Shown: positions 11,279 through 24,425 of the stretch, in pieces | How positions within the stretch are numbered: position 1 is the first letter of the stretch | Layout: each line of letters begins with the position of its first letter | NCBI GenBank assembly: GCA_020152595.1 | Contig: JAIGNY010002150.1 | Span: forward strand, 734,001-798,000 | DNA: 64,000 nucleotides | Source of the DNA: Chiridota heheva | Taxonomy: Eukaryota; Echinodermata; Holothuroidea; Apodida; Chiridotidae | Direction: 5' to 3' | Position numbers and translations under genes: made by a program | Notes under the pieces: generated by a model | Databases searched by the model: none | What the model was told of the DNA's origin: nothing | What the model saw: the letters and a program-made list of their open reading frames with translations, nothing else

Positions 11279-11970
11279 TCATCTCTCACTCACGAACCAT
11301 CCAGTTGTTGAAATTTACAGGGCTGAAAAGACAAAAAAATCTGTATTGTACTGCAAAATTCTAATAAGGGGTTTGAAGTTGAATAGTTCAATTTTGTAAA
11401 TTTGCCGGCGTATTTTGTAAATTCGCCGGCGTATGTACAGGGCACTGCGTAATTTACAGGGCACTGCGTGCTAGAGAAGCTTGCAAGTAATTGTTTACAC
11501 ACACACTTGTGTAGGCCTACCTCGCTAAATAAAGTGAATGAAAATTGCGCTTAAAATACCAAAAACATTAAAAAATCGGACTATTATTATCATAAAAAAT
11601 ATAAAGGAAAAAAGTTCATACCCAATCCTTGTATAATGTTGATTGTTGAATCAGGAAATTTGGGTTAACAATCCCAAAATTAAGTAAAAATACTTTGGTT
11701 TATCGTATCCAAATTTTCATGGGGTTTTAGTGAACTTTGACCAATTGTCAACGATAATATACTATTCAGAACTCGAACACGCCTACTTCTTTACAGTATA
11801 GTAAGTTGACTTGCAGATTGTGATTACTTCACAGTACACGATCAACACAATACAGGAGGAAAGTAGAATCCTAGCTAATAATATCGTTGACAATTGACAG
11901 CCTGCATTCAAAACAACATCAAAACTTTCACATACACTGTACAGTGTACGTACATCATGCATAGGGCCTT

Positions 11971-13166
11971 TTACTTAATTTTCATGACTATAATCAGGAA
12001 TCACTTTTATAACTAAAATAACTCGTGTCTGTTATAATCATCGAAGTAACGGCCTTCATCACTTGCCTTCTGCAGTTGACCAGAAATTCTACTAGTCTCA
12101 AAATGTAAATGTACTACAATATTTTGGGAAAAATTTGGGAGTATTTAGACCACCGTTTCATTGAATTCTAATCACAATCGTGCCCAGTTTTTAATCCCCA
12201 TTACAAGTAACAGTTATACCCAAAAATATTGTATTCGATAAAACGTTATTAAACTTCAAATTCACTCATTTACATGTAACATTACCACGAGATTCTTCAC
12301 GATCTCGCAGTGAATAGGGGCTGTTGTATTCAGCACACAATGGATGGAACTTAATGAGCTTTTTGCTTGAGTGCATTTGGGTGTTTTAATCCGAATGTGA
12401 CTCCATGGAAAAATGATTTGTTTTGTTCACGCGCCCTAGCGTGGCGGCTTAAAAAAGAATGCAAAATCCTGCATACCTCGAGTTAGCTATGTTCCCTTAC
12501 ACCCCTGCACTTCCTCTTGCGATCCCAGCCTCCTGGCTCCCTGTACCCCTCTCAGACCCCTCCTATTTTCATTTCCTCCTACCTCTGGAATGATCTAACC
12601 TCTCAGGCACAATTTGACCTTGCTGTCGTGGTGCCGTTAAGTCGCATCAAACAAACAAATGCACACAATACAATTTTAAGCTATTTTTAAGGATGGAAAA
12701 AAGAAAGAAAAAAAGATTGATAGAAAATGGAAATCTATTCATATGATTAGTAATATCATTTTATATTTTCTTTAATAATTTGGCCTTGAAAAAGTGTATA
12801 GTAAATTGCTGATTTTAATCAATTTTGATGGGAGTTTACATGTACAGTATGCCATTCATATTATTTGATTTAAGATACTGTAGATTGATATGTTATCCCT
12901 ACACTGATCAAATGTTCTAGTGTAGAATTCCTACTACTAATTCTTGTTTCCACCTTACACACAAAATATGTTGTCAATTGTCCCATATCTTCTGTAACAT
13001 TGTGAGATCATTGCGCTCTAACATCCCTAAAGACTCTTTTCAATGAGAATTATTCATTTAAAATCAATAAATACACAATGCAAATCTGTGATTAAAATTC
13101 AACTCTGTGGTCAGTTAATGCATTAAATCTGTTTCAGCTCATTATCATCACATCTGTTTGTCTGCG
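11971..13166. other. Intronic tract between the hAT copy and the 4.8-kb element
   Basis: No coding sequence is recognised. It contains one LINE 3' tail (12487-12661) and otherwise AT-rich unique-looking sequence. Confidence 0.5.
12487..12661 (+). mobile_element. LINE 3' tail fragment
   Basis: The stretch with CCTACCTCTGGAATGATCTA, CTCTCAGGCACAATTTGACC, GTGGTGCCGTTAAG and a final ATCAAACAAACAAA tail matches the 3' ends at 18395-18533 and 43380-43510. The last of these is attached to reverse-transcriptase C-terminal coding sequence, which identifies the family as a non-LTR retrotransposon. The fragment is strongly 5'-truncated, as is usual for LINE insertions. Confidence 0.75.
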
Positions 13167-15022
13167 ATGTTTGTAATAAGCGCCGAATACAGTTAGCGCG
13201 GATTATTTACCGCGATTAATGCCCTTACCGCCGCCATTGTATTCGTGTCTTTCATGCACCGACGGCACTTGCCCCAACTCTGCGCTAAGCGCGTCCGATA
13301 ATCCCATTTTAATCTGCTCCTCCCTCAAAGAGGTTAGCGCGGTAATAGTATTACAGGAGTAAACGTCTCATTGCGCTAAGCTTGTCAGCGCATACGTAAC
13401 GTAACTGCACTGAGTGTGATCCCAATCTGTGTACATGCATTACTGCACTTAGCACACGTGTTTTATAAATTTATTTCTGCGAAACTTTTGTCTTCTTTTT
13501 TAGATAAACAAAAAAATTCTGCCGTAAAACCTGTGTGTAGCGAGATTTCTACATACTTTGAGACTGTAATTTATTAGACAAGAGTCTAACGTTGATACGA
13601 TTTCGCCAGACTTTTCTTTATTCCTTCGAAGTTTGAACGTACAGTATGTTAGGCTAGTTGCCATCTTATAGTAAAACTGGGTGAAAGGCCTAATGTTAGG
13701 CCTAACCGTGATAATTCATAGAGAGGCAGCCCAGAGGTTAAATTTGATCGAAAATAGTTTTAAAAACGTTAATTGCTGTCATTGAGATGTATCAATAAGA
13801 TGAATCATTCATTTTAAGTAAATTTCAGCCTCTTTTGGAAATGCAAATGCAAGAATTTACTGGAAATTTTTGAGAGAAGTGAAGACTTGACTCACAATAA
13901 GAATAAAAAGTTAAGATAATTGTTAAAAAGCATTTAAGTTGTCACTGCCATTTCCCCGACTGTTGGCTTCGGCCCGACTATGTACTTGTGAAAATGGAAT
14001 ATTGGTACATGGATGTCAGTTAATGGTTCCTTAAACCCTTATTGGCAACATTTATGGAGTGGCCCGCCATTATGTCACCCCGGACTTGGCCCAACCTATG
14101 TCCACTGTGGTGCTATGGTAGAAGGGAATAGAGAACCAACTCTACCCTTAAGGGTGCCATGATATTGCTAATGGGGTTTGTGGCAATTGTGATGCAGTTA
14201 TTTTCATTTTCCACTGATTTATAAACATCAAAACATGACGTCAGATCACGCCATTAATGACTTTTTTTCAATGCTGCTGACATGCCTGGACTATATTCTG
14301 CCCTGAATGAAAAGTTGATAGAAATTCCTTCTTTTTTTTTTTGAAGGGGGTGATTTATTAAGAAAATCAGCTTCTTTAAAATAAAAAATTTCTTTCAGGA
14401 GACCTTTTTCCTAGTCATAGAAAATCAAATTTTCTGTTTCCTTGGACCCCATCAGGGGCCCTTAAGTGGGCCCCTGGCCCCACGCAAAAGTGTTTCACAG
14501 CCACAAGCCAAGCGCTCTTCTCGGCGCCAGCAATAAACTGCTTTCAATTTTTTCAACATTTATTTTTAATAAGCTACTTTCAGCTTTTTTATCAAGTGTC
14601 TCTCACATGCCTGAGTACTGCTTGGGCCTTCATTTACAATTCCTTACTTCATCATTAAAGTACTGCAGGAAGGATCCCCCCCCCTTCCTTGAGGGAATTT
14701 TATGGAAATAATGATTGTATTTCGTGGTGAGTCCTATTTGTTCTTAACGACTATTAGTTTATTTGTTCTTAACAACTTGCTTCCACAATCCCAATGTCAA
14801 CCATGCTGAGGGATGTGTATCATAACCACAGCTGTTAAAAATGGTCGTTTCTTTGAACTATACTCAATATGAGTTTCACCATCGATTGCATTTAAAAGCA
14901 GAGGTATTTATAAGCTGGAATATATAGTTTGCTGATTAAAACATTACATAATGTTAAATGTTAGTCAATCTAAAGCAATAATCATTCATGTATAACCTCT
15001 TTTGGCTCAAATGACTTCACTG

Positions 15023-15629
15023 TTAAAGGAGGCAGTCTGACATAATTCTTTATTTCATATAATAGAATTGAAAATAACTAATTTTCTGACCAAGTTCCAT
15101 AACTTCCGAACCAATCTAACATATTTTTTGTTTAATTGTTAAAAACTTTAATGCTACTACTTTATAGTACCATGGTAGCTGCCATTTTGATTGCAAAACA
15201 TGCAGATTATGTCATCGGCCCAGCAGGATCTTGGAATGCTTTGTATTTCTTTCAAATGTACCTCAAGTTTTCTAGCTTATGAACAAGTGTTTTTATTTTG
15301 TAAGGGTGAAGGAAAATTTTGTGTATTCATGAAATTGAAAAATCAAAACATGCTGATATAACTTTGTGTCACATCATTTTGAAATAAAAGACTTTAATCA
15401 CATATGTAAAGAATTACATTATAATCTTTATGTCCCTATTGGGGAATCTATGTCATCATGCACAATATTTCAATACAGAATTAAACAAAATGGCAGCCCC
15501 CCTGTGTCGATTTCAAACATGAATAACTTGAGATAGGAATTTGACTCTGATGTTTTTGGCAGTTGGTTAAGATCTTGTATTCTCTATCATATGAAATAAT
15601 GATTGTATCAGACTTTATGCCTCCTTTAA
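15023..15629. mobile_element. TTAAAGGA-ended MITE nested in element K copy 1
   Basis: TTAAAGGAGGCAGTCTGACA on the left is answered by TCAGACTTTATGCCTCCTTTAA-like sequence ending at 15629. The inner sequence (GTAGCTGCCATTTTGATTGC, AAAATGGCAGCC) resembles the MITE at 23848-24425. The same MITE occupies the same position in element K copy 2, so it was there before the two copies separated. Confidence 0.75.
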
Positions 15630-16338
15630 TGTGTCGTTATGCCGAACAAGCATGCTAGTTAATAATGATAGAATATATCTGCCAAATTTTTAAGAAAATG
15701 TTAAGATGCTCAATTAGGCATGATGGAAATCTTCTGTTTTTGATTCCTGGAAATGTGAAGTCTTATGCGGCAGCAACACTTGTACCTGCTGAGGTAAACT
15801 CTGTTATAACCAGGTCTGCGACGGGATGTTGTACTGTATATTACCCGATGGCAGGGAAAATATTCGTTTAAATTTTTCTCGCCACTTCACAAAGAAGCAT
15901 CGATCGAAACATTTGAAATGAAGTGAAGTAAAACCAAGTCAGTTAGTCAAGAGTGGAGGTAAGTTCCGACAGAAAATAACTTTGCGGAATATAATTATTT
16001 TAAAAACAAGACATTGGGTAAAAAAAAAAAAAAAAGTAAGCAGGTAAAATGATAATTATGAATTGGACCAGGCTTCACCTTTTACCACCATCGGTCATCT
16101 GTGGAGAAAATCCTATCAAAAACCTAAGTCCTGTATCATATTTTAAAAATAGGATCTACATAAATATGATCAAACCAATATTCAGGGCCCTGACACAGGT
16201 TTCATATGGCAGGTGAGAGGGGAAGGGGGAGATTAATGTTGTCAATTAATTTTGTTGTGGATAAATAACACAAGACCAATTTGAAAACCATTGCTTTTAT
16301 AATTAACACAAGACCAATTTGAAAACCATTGCTTTGAA

Positions 16339-16453
16339 CATTCGGGAAGGGGGAAGATTATTCGGGAAGGGGGAAACATTCGGAAAGGAGAAAAAATATT
16401 CGGGAAGGGGGGAACAATATTCGGGAAGGGGGGAACATTATTCGGGAAGGGGG
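16339..16453. repeat. G-rich short tandem array in K copy 1
   Basis: Units of about 19-20 bp, ATTCGGGAAGGGGGAACATT, roughly six copies with indels. The equivalent array in K copy 2 is at 30088-30202 with a different pattern of G-run lengths. Confidence 0.88.
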
Positions 16454-18394
16454 CTATGCCCTTCCCCATGTCGGAGGCCCTGATATTCAATGCCTTCTAC
16501 CACCCTGATATTGCAATTTTCATGGAATGAAGCAATGCAGGCTTACCTATTTTATGTGCAGTTTTGACAACACTAAATTTCACTTCTTTTTTTTTTACCC
16601 AATTGAGCTTAGTTAATTAAGGCCTACACTTTTTTCTAATATCACTCATAAAAAAAAGTACTCTACACAAGTGGAAGAAAAAAGCAGTAACAGCATTTCA
16701 TTACGCCCAACATTACTTGACACATGCACAGGAATTGTTTTATTTACTGTATCAAGTAGGCCTAATAGTAAGAAAGAAAGGTTCAACGCGACATTAGTTT
16801 ATAGACCCTCTTGACTTCTGCCTCTTTTTTCACGGCCAAATGCTGTAGCTGTTTTTCTTCATACTGGCTGAAGCCGGATGTCCTTGATATTGGATTGCTG
16901 ACAGAATGGCGTAGAAACGTTACTATAAAAATAATTATTCATGCAAAAGGGAAAAAAAAAAAAAAGCTCTTTAAAGTTTTTTGTAAATTCTTGTTGACTT
17001 AGACTGACAAAGCAATTAATAAGCATCCATACTGGCCCAGGGATTTTTCAATGTATCTTGTCTAATCTGCAAAACTGACAAAGGCTCAGAAGTTCGGAAG
17101 CTGTGGAAAAAATATAAGACAAACATGTCAACATCAGTTTAAAATGATTCATTTCCCATCCTCAACATTTGGCCTAACAGTAGATCTATAATCGTGAAAA
17201 ATATCAAACGAAATAATTAGTCATTAATATTTAACAGAACCCTCCTACCAATATCAGCAAAGCTTAGAAATATTAGCTCTTATGTCCTAATTCTAATTGT
17301 ATAACAAAAGCAGAACACCATTACACATCGATTAAACCATGTAGCCTAACGCTAGGCTTTTTAATGTGACTGTGTGATAGGATAGCTAAATTCAATCAAA
17401 AAACATCGCCAGAATCAGTTTTTGTTTGCCCGAAATTCATCTTGTTTGTCCAAAACTGTAAAAAATTAAATTTAATCGAAGGATTGATTCAATTTTCACA
17501 TCTATTTTTTTTTCCCTAATGGATTTAATAAGTATTTTTATTGAAAATTCCGTCCAAAAATGCAATGCAAATTAAGACATTGCCTCATTTCGTAGCGAAT
17601 ATTGCAAGTAGGGCCTATGTACTGTGTACTGTGATTCTGAACGTTGCGATGCTGACTGAATTAAAAAATATTTATATCCCAGAGTTCAACGTGAAATTGA
17701 ATGAAAACAAAATAATATTTTACTTAAAGTTTTTAATTCCTCTAGGCCTAGCGTTAAAACATTTTGCTAAAAAAAGTCTGCCAGGCCTAATCCGATAAGC
17801 AGATTATTATAACTGTGCAACGTTAGGAGTCCCTTTACAAAGCACAGGCACTTCGATCTTGATTGACATAATGCATACAGTGTGTATCGATTTTTAGCGC
17901 GTTAAGTCACAGGTGAATAGAAGCTGCAGGGCTGCAAGCTCGGTGATGTTAGCGGTAACCCGTTTTTAGCGCGATTTTGCGCTTTGAGCAGCTCCATTCA
18001 TCATGGTGGTAAGTGCACTAACGCCCGCACTTAGCGTGCACGCTTATTCCCGACTGTACTGTACTGTACATGATAGTGACTTTAATGCAGAATTTGGATA
18101 CAATTCTTGAATAAAATTACAGAAAGGCAGGTGATTTTGTACAAACCTTTTCTGGAATTAGGTAAATACTAAAGTGAACAGGGCTCAGTATGGTTTCTTC
18201 TATTCAAAAAGGTCAATTTGATATATAACAGTGGCAAAGCAAGATATTCTTCACCTATTATTTTACTTGTATTGTTTTTAGTGCTGTCATGATATCTCTA
18301 TTCCCACGACATAAAATATGCCTCTTAACACATATCGCGATACCAAAAACTAATACAGAACTAAGAAATTTTTGCGCATCTAGCCTAGGCTACT

Positions 18395-18533
18395 TCACCC
18401 AGCTTCCTGGCTCTTAGCCCCTCTACTACTCTCAGACTCCTAATTTCTTTTCTTCCTACCTCTGAAATGATCTAACCTCTCAGGCACAATTTGACCCCTT
18501 GTCGTGGTGCCTGTTAAGCCCTCATCAAACAAA
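18395..18533 (+). mobile_element. LINE 3' tail fragment
   Basis: Same 3' end as 12487-12661: CTTCCTACCTCTGAAATGAT, CTCTCAGGCACAATTTGACC, GTCGTGGTGCC, then CCCTCATCAAACAAACA. Severely 5'-truncated. It begins about 340 bp after the right end of element K copy 1. Confidence 0.75.
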
Positions 18534-20215
<1,682 letters not shown>

Positions 20216-21474
20216 TTTTGGTTCCGATGCTTACAGCATAAAGAACCTATGCTGGCATGTGTTTGGATGTGTGTGTATGTATGTCTGTCTGTCTGTCTGT
20301 CTGTGACATCAAGCTCATAAGCGTGATATATCAAGAACAATACACTGGATTCATATATACAGATATAGCCCATGGTCCGTGGATGTGCCCTATTGTTTTT
20401 TGACAGTGATGTTATGAATATTAATGAGTAGGCAGGGCTTAATGTAAAAATCTTGAAATGCTCATTTTAACAAGCACATGTCTTTTGTTTCATATGTAGT
20501 TTATTTATAATGTTAGCTGTTCACGGAGTTAAAACGTTGGAATTACGTTTATATGCATAGTGGGCAGGGCTTAATAGGATTTTGTTGGGAAGAGCTTGTA
20601 AGCACAGTATCTCAAGAAGGGTAAACTGGTGGATTCATATCATTTGGTCAAAGGTAGCCCATGTCAGTAGATGTGCCCTATTGTTTTTGACAGTGATGCC
20701 ATGCATATTAATGAGTAGGCAGGATTAATGTAAAAATTTGAAATACTTATAATTTAAGAATATTATGTCTGTTTGTTTTATATGTATAGTAGTATAATTA
20801 TGATATTAGCTCGTGTGTACATGTTCATGGTGTTAAAACATTGAATTACAATAATATGCATAGTGGGCGGGGCTTATTGTAATAGGATTTTGCTAAAAAG
20901 AGCTTGTATACACAGTCATGCAAATTAATAAGTGGGCAGGGCTTAAAGCGACAATTTTGAAAATGTGATAAATTAGCAACTGTATCTCCGTTTTGCATCA
21001 TAATGGACATGATAATATTGGTTATTGTGTAAATACTTATGTTATCATCAGACGTCATATGCATGGTAGGCAGTGTTTAATGTGAAAGTGCTAAATGATG
21101 TAAACACCATATCTCATGAATCGTATATCGGTTTTATGCCATAAGTGGTACACAGATATGTTATGGTCTATACATTTGTTCTAATGTTGTGGTAGTGATG
21201 TCATGAAAATTAATGAGTAGGTAGGGCTTACTGACGAATTCTTGAAAAAAGATAAATGAGCAACCCTTTTGCATCATACTTGCGTGCGATAATAATGTTA
21301 ATTATTGTGCAAATGCTAATGTTGTCAACATTTTTATTGATCTGCATGGTGGGTGTGACCCATGAATAAATATGGAACAAATATTTGATTCATGATATGC
21401 AAGGACATGACAGTTAATACAAAACTTGCTAATCAATCAGCATATAAAAAATAAAAAAAGCATCGGAACCACAA
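20216..21474 (+). repeat. Repeat family P, copy 2, with terminal inverted repeats
   Basis: The left end TTTTGGTTCCGATGCTT is matched inverted by AAGCATCGGAACCACAA at 21458-21474, so this copy shows both ends of the family. Between them are diverged ~300-bp units near 20320, 20600, 20880 and 21100, each with ATATGCATAGTGGGCGGGGC or ATTAATGAGTAGGCAGGGCT boxes. A (TCTG)n run lies at about 20285-20305. No coding capacity; it behaves like a large non-autonomous TIR element. Confidence 0.8.
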
Positions 21475-21610
21475 CTTGTTTAATCAAGCTAGCCTTCTGC
21501 TCTGATTCATATTTTATTAATAGTAATAATAATAATGATGATAATAATAATATTAATACAGATTTGTAATGCTCACATATCCACTTGGCAGAGTGCTCAA
21601 GGCACAGAAA

Positions 21611-22296
21611 AACAAATATAGTATAGAACATAACAAGTATAGTACATAACAAGTATAGTACATAACAAGTATAGTGCATAACAAGTATAGTGCATAACAA
21701 GTATAGTGCATAACAAGTATAGTGCATAACAAGTATAGTACATAACAAGTATAGTACATAACAAGTATAGTACATAACAAGTATAGTACATAACAAGTAT
21801 AGTACATAACATAACAAGTATAGTACATAACAAGTATAGTACATAACAAGTATAGTTTATAACAAGTATAGTTTATAACAAGTATAGTGCATAACAAGTA
21901 TAGTGCCCAACAAGTATAGTACATAACAAGTATAGCACATAACAAGTATAGCACATAACAAATATAGCACATAACAAGTATAGTGCATAACAAGTATAGT
22001 GCATAACAAGTATAGTACATAACAAGTATAGTACATAACAAGTATAGTGCATAACAAGTATAGTGCATAACAAGTATAGTGCATAACAAGTATAGTGCAT
22101 AACAAGTATAATAACAAGTATAGTACATAACAAGTATAGTACATAACAAGTATAGTGCATATAACAAGTATAGTGCATAACAAGTATAGTGCATAACAAG
22201 TATAGTGCATAACAAGTATAGTGCATAACAAGTATAGTGCATAACAAGTATAGTACATAACAAGTATAGTACATAACAAGTATAGTACATAACAAG
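21611..22296. repeat. 16-bp tandem array, about 42 copies
   Basis: The unit is CATAACAAGTATAGTA or the GTGCATAACAAGTATA variant; the A/G variants occur in runs, suggesting local amplification. A few units are shortened or extended. An AT-rich triplet run (TAATAATAATAATGATGATA) lies just upstream at 21517-21558. Minus-strand frames reading CYVLYLLCTILVM are artefacts of the repeat. Confidence 0.96.
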
Positions 22297-23847
22297 AGGT
22301 AATATAAAGTAGCATAATTAAGGGAGATCATCAAAAGCCATAGTCATCAGATACCTTTAAGGTCTTTCTTAAATACATTAATACTTGGGGCAAGTTTGAG
22401 TTCATGAGGTAATTTATTCCAAATACATGGAGCTACAGCAGCAAACAATCTCCCCCTTCCCCCTCCCCTTCCCTCAATACCCGATTAGCTTTAGATTCTT
22501 TGAGAAGGGACAAATTGCTTCTTTTTTTTTTATGATATACTGCAAAGAAAACAATGTACCTGTTGCAAAGAAGTTGAAAAGAAATAAGATGGAAGGTATG
22601 ATTTTGACTATCAATATTTTCTGTCTGTCTGCTTGTGTATTTGATAATATCAACAAGAAAGAATGAATGGATTTTTGAATTGGAAGTGTTTGAATGTGTT
22701 AGTGCCCAAGGAAGATATGATTCACTTTTGCTAGCAGTTGTTTGTTTGTGTGTATGTTGGTACATGTATGTCTGTGTGTAAGGTGTTTCTGAGGCATTAG
22801 GTGGCAGATGTATGCTGTCTAATCTGATGATTCTCTCATTGTTTCAGCATTATATTTGAACATTACATGTAATTTATAGTTTGTATCTTTTCATTTAGTC
22901 CTGTTTAAGTCCTGTTTAAATTGTGTATTTCAAATTATCAGTGAGTGTATTGTATTTGGTATATGCAGTATACAGGTCTCATTGATGGACCTTGCCACTC
23001 CCTGATGGCACATATTTCCAACCCTCACACCCACAACACAGTGAATCATGAGGGCTAGGCACTGCACTGTAGGTGTCTCTGACATGGACTTCAAGCCAAA
23101 GTCCGTCAGATTATTTTGCCAGCAAATATTTACCTTGAGATTGTTTGCTGTGATTCTTATAAGCAATGACATGTCCAGCACTGTACGTGTAAGTTATGAC
23201 TGTGCGGTGCCGTTAAACATCAACAAACCAAACCAAACTTGATCACTGTGTTCATATGGCTTGCAAAAACAAGTCATTTTCATTCATTGAAACATGAATC
23301 CAATTCAAGTATTTTGAAGAGATCAGGAAATTTGGGGCTTTGCCAACTACTATTGCCTGTTATTGTAGCGTAATCAACTCCCCAAATGTTGCATGTTTGA
23401 AATACTGCCGTAGGCAATGGTGCATGCCATGATTAGAGTCACAGAGAGCTGTTTGCTTGTGTTTATGGAGCCTGCAGAAAGGTGTACGTACAGTAATAAA
23501 GACTTGCTACTTTAGACCCTCGGAAACGATTTGACAGATGTATTTCCTATATTCAGGATTGATTGAAAACCATAAAGCTAACATCGCTTGTATTTGTCCA
23601 TAGACATTTCATTTTTACATCCAATAAGTATTTGGATAAATAAGAGGGAGTTGTCATTTTACAACCCCAGGATATATGCTGTTGTTCCACAATAGTTCAT
23701 AGTTCCCAGTAATAAAGAATAATTACATAATGGAATGTATCAAATTGCATAAAATGGAAGTAAACATCAATCATATGCCCTTAGCAGTTTATACTATGTG
23801 CTGTAGTCTGTACAGCACTTTATATGTTTATTATTGTCCCTATAACC
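22297..23847. other. Intronic tract, possible retroelement tail
   Basis: No exon recognised. At about 23190-23235 the words GTGCGGTGCCGTTAAACATC and CAACAAACCAAACCAAAC look like the 3' end of a SINE or LINE distantly like the LINE tails elsewhere in the window. Its 5' limit cannot be set. Confidence 0.4.
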
Positions 23848-24425
23848 TTAAATGAGACACAAAAGTCAAATACTCTAGCTTGATGGATGATGGATAATAA
23901 AAAAAAAAATAGAAACCAACAACCACAAAACCCATCATAAAATCTGATTCCATTCTTAAGTTATTCAAGTTTAAAGTTGTGTCATGGGTGCTGCCATTTT
24001 GTGTTAAAATCATGCGAATGATTACATCATTTGCCCTATGTGTGTCTTTAGAATTCCCTTTGAGAGTTTCTTCTCAAAATGCTTTGACATGAAGTTCTAA
24101 GGGTTTGAATCATTAATATCATATACAAATACAAAAATTTAAACCCATACAAACAAAAATTATTTCTTAGAAGCTACAAAATTTGCAATAGTTCATAAAA
24201 AATACATTAATATTCCAATCTGTATTGGGTGTATAATAATTTTTAAGAGGTCTTATGAACAAAATGGCCACCCCTACAGTATGTAAGTTGACAGAATTAA
24301 TGTTGTAATAAATTAGAAAATAGTAAATTGTTTTGTATGATGTGAAATTTCTTCAGATGCTGTAACTTATGATTACTATGTCTATGATATTAAATGAAGA
24401 AACATCTAGACTTTGTCTCCTTTAA
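23848..24425. mobile_element. TTAAA-ended MITE
   Basis: TTAAATGAGACACAAAAGTC on the left and GACTTTGTCTCCTTTAA on the right form imperfect inverted ends. The 578-bp interior shares GCTGCCATTTTG, a CATCATTTGCCC-like segment and AAAATGGCCACCCC with the MITE inside element K. It is an older, more diverged member of that family. Confidence 0.65.

Larger units (their letters stand above)
9660..11970 (-). mobile_element. Decayed hAT transposon with transposase, copy B
   Basis: On the minus strand the order is: subterminal region shared with the non-autonomous copies (11970 down to about 11400), two 19-bp units (about 11430-11470), a BED finger (11278-11045), a hAT core (11037-10057) and a C-terminal remnant (10056-9670). 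Similarity to the non-autonomous copies stops abruptly at about 11970, so the end bearing the inverted repeat is gone, and no CAGAGGTTGCG end is found on the other side. The element is therefore truncated at both ends as well as frame-broken. It is the likely type of autonomous partner for copies A, C and D. Confidence 0.85.
13167..18056. mobile_element. 4.8-kb TIR element K, copy 1
   Basis: Nearly collinear with 27008-31822, with only scattered substitutions and small indels by eye. The right end is CTTATTCCCGACTG followed by TA. At the left end the outer eight bases have diverged, but AATAAGCG and the following TTAGCGCGGATTATTTACCG are kept. The subterminal regions are rich in TTAGCGCGGTAA-type words on both sides. 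No transposase motif was found. A 68-codon frame (15665-15871) is also kept in copy 2 but is not recognisable. It contains a MITE at 15023-15629 and a short G-rich tandem array at 16339-16453. Confidence 0.85.

Noticed and set aside
15665-15871. 68-codon frame kept in both K elements (also 29497-29703) as a possible transposon protein
   Set aside because: Conservation is explained by the recent common origin of the two copies; no recognisable domain. Noted but not called as coding.
21437-22334. Minus-strand frames of repeated YTCYVLYLLCTILVM, superficially like transmembrane segments
   Set aside because: Hydrophobic only because the 16-bp AT-rich unit translates that way in every frame.
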